From Thermomicrobiales bacterium (lineage in GTDB: Bacteria; Chloroflexota; Limnocylindria; Limnocylindrales; CSP1-4), in the NCBI GenBank assembly GCA_004525275.1, contig SPCO01000093.1, positions 1 through 6,224 of the forward strand: a stretch of 6,224 nucleotides of DNA, read 5' to 3'. Positions within the stretch are counted from its first letter, which is position 1. Each line of letters opens with the position of its first letter. This document shows positions 6,215 through 6,224 of this stretch, piece by piece. The translations under genes were made by a program, and so were the position numbers. The notes under the pieces are model-generated. The model had not been told where the DNA came from. It worked only from the letters and a program-made list of their open reading frames with translations, and searched no databases.

Positions 6215-6224
6215 GGGACGTGCG

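Overview
This is a GC-rich stretch of bacterial chromosome with GTG and TTG starts and tight gene packing. It carries five genes in a row on the minus strand, reading right to left, and the 3' end of one plus-strand gene at the left edge. The style (high GC, a HEAT-type DNA glycosylase beside gyrA, a Prs with an S-D-K-K-D-type catalytic loop) would fit a Chloroflexota or actinobacterial-like lineage. That placement is inference, because no rRNA or other taxonomic marker is present.

Layout in order of transcription from the right edge: (1) a PaaI-like hotdog-fold thioesterase (about 6214 to 5699), possibly with its true start outside the window; (2) an AlkD-like HEAT-repeat DNA alkylation repair protein (5699 to 4731), joined to the thioesterase by a TGATG stop/start overlap; (3) gyrA, DNA gyrase subunit A (4681 to 2117), after a 49-bp gap; (4) prs, ribose-phosphate pyrophosphokinase (best start TTG at 2067, to 979), with an acidic C-terminal extension; (5) a small single-span membrane protein of unknown function (979 to 713), joined to prs by a second TGATG overlap. 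A 174-bp spacer (539-712) then separates this probable operon from a convergent plus-strand gene. Only the last 178 codons of that gene are in the window; they encode a Thr/Pro/Ser-rich linker followed by a probably beta-rich extracellular domain.

The small gaps and overlaps suggest the five minus-strand genes are co-transcribed from a promoter beyond the right edge. The functions with clear assignments are housekeeping: chromosome supercoiling (GyrA), PRPP supply for nucleotide, His and Trp synthesis (Prs), and probably alkylated-base removal (AlkD-like). The thioesterase and the small membrane protein have no assignable substrate or partner. I found no RNA gene, mobile element, CRISPR array, large repeat or phage signature, and no evidence of a novel system. 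The points worth a second look are modest: a Gln at the quinolone-contact position of GyrA, the extended and loop-variant Prs with a TTG start, the coupled small membrane protein, and the AlkD-gyrA linkage.
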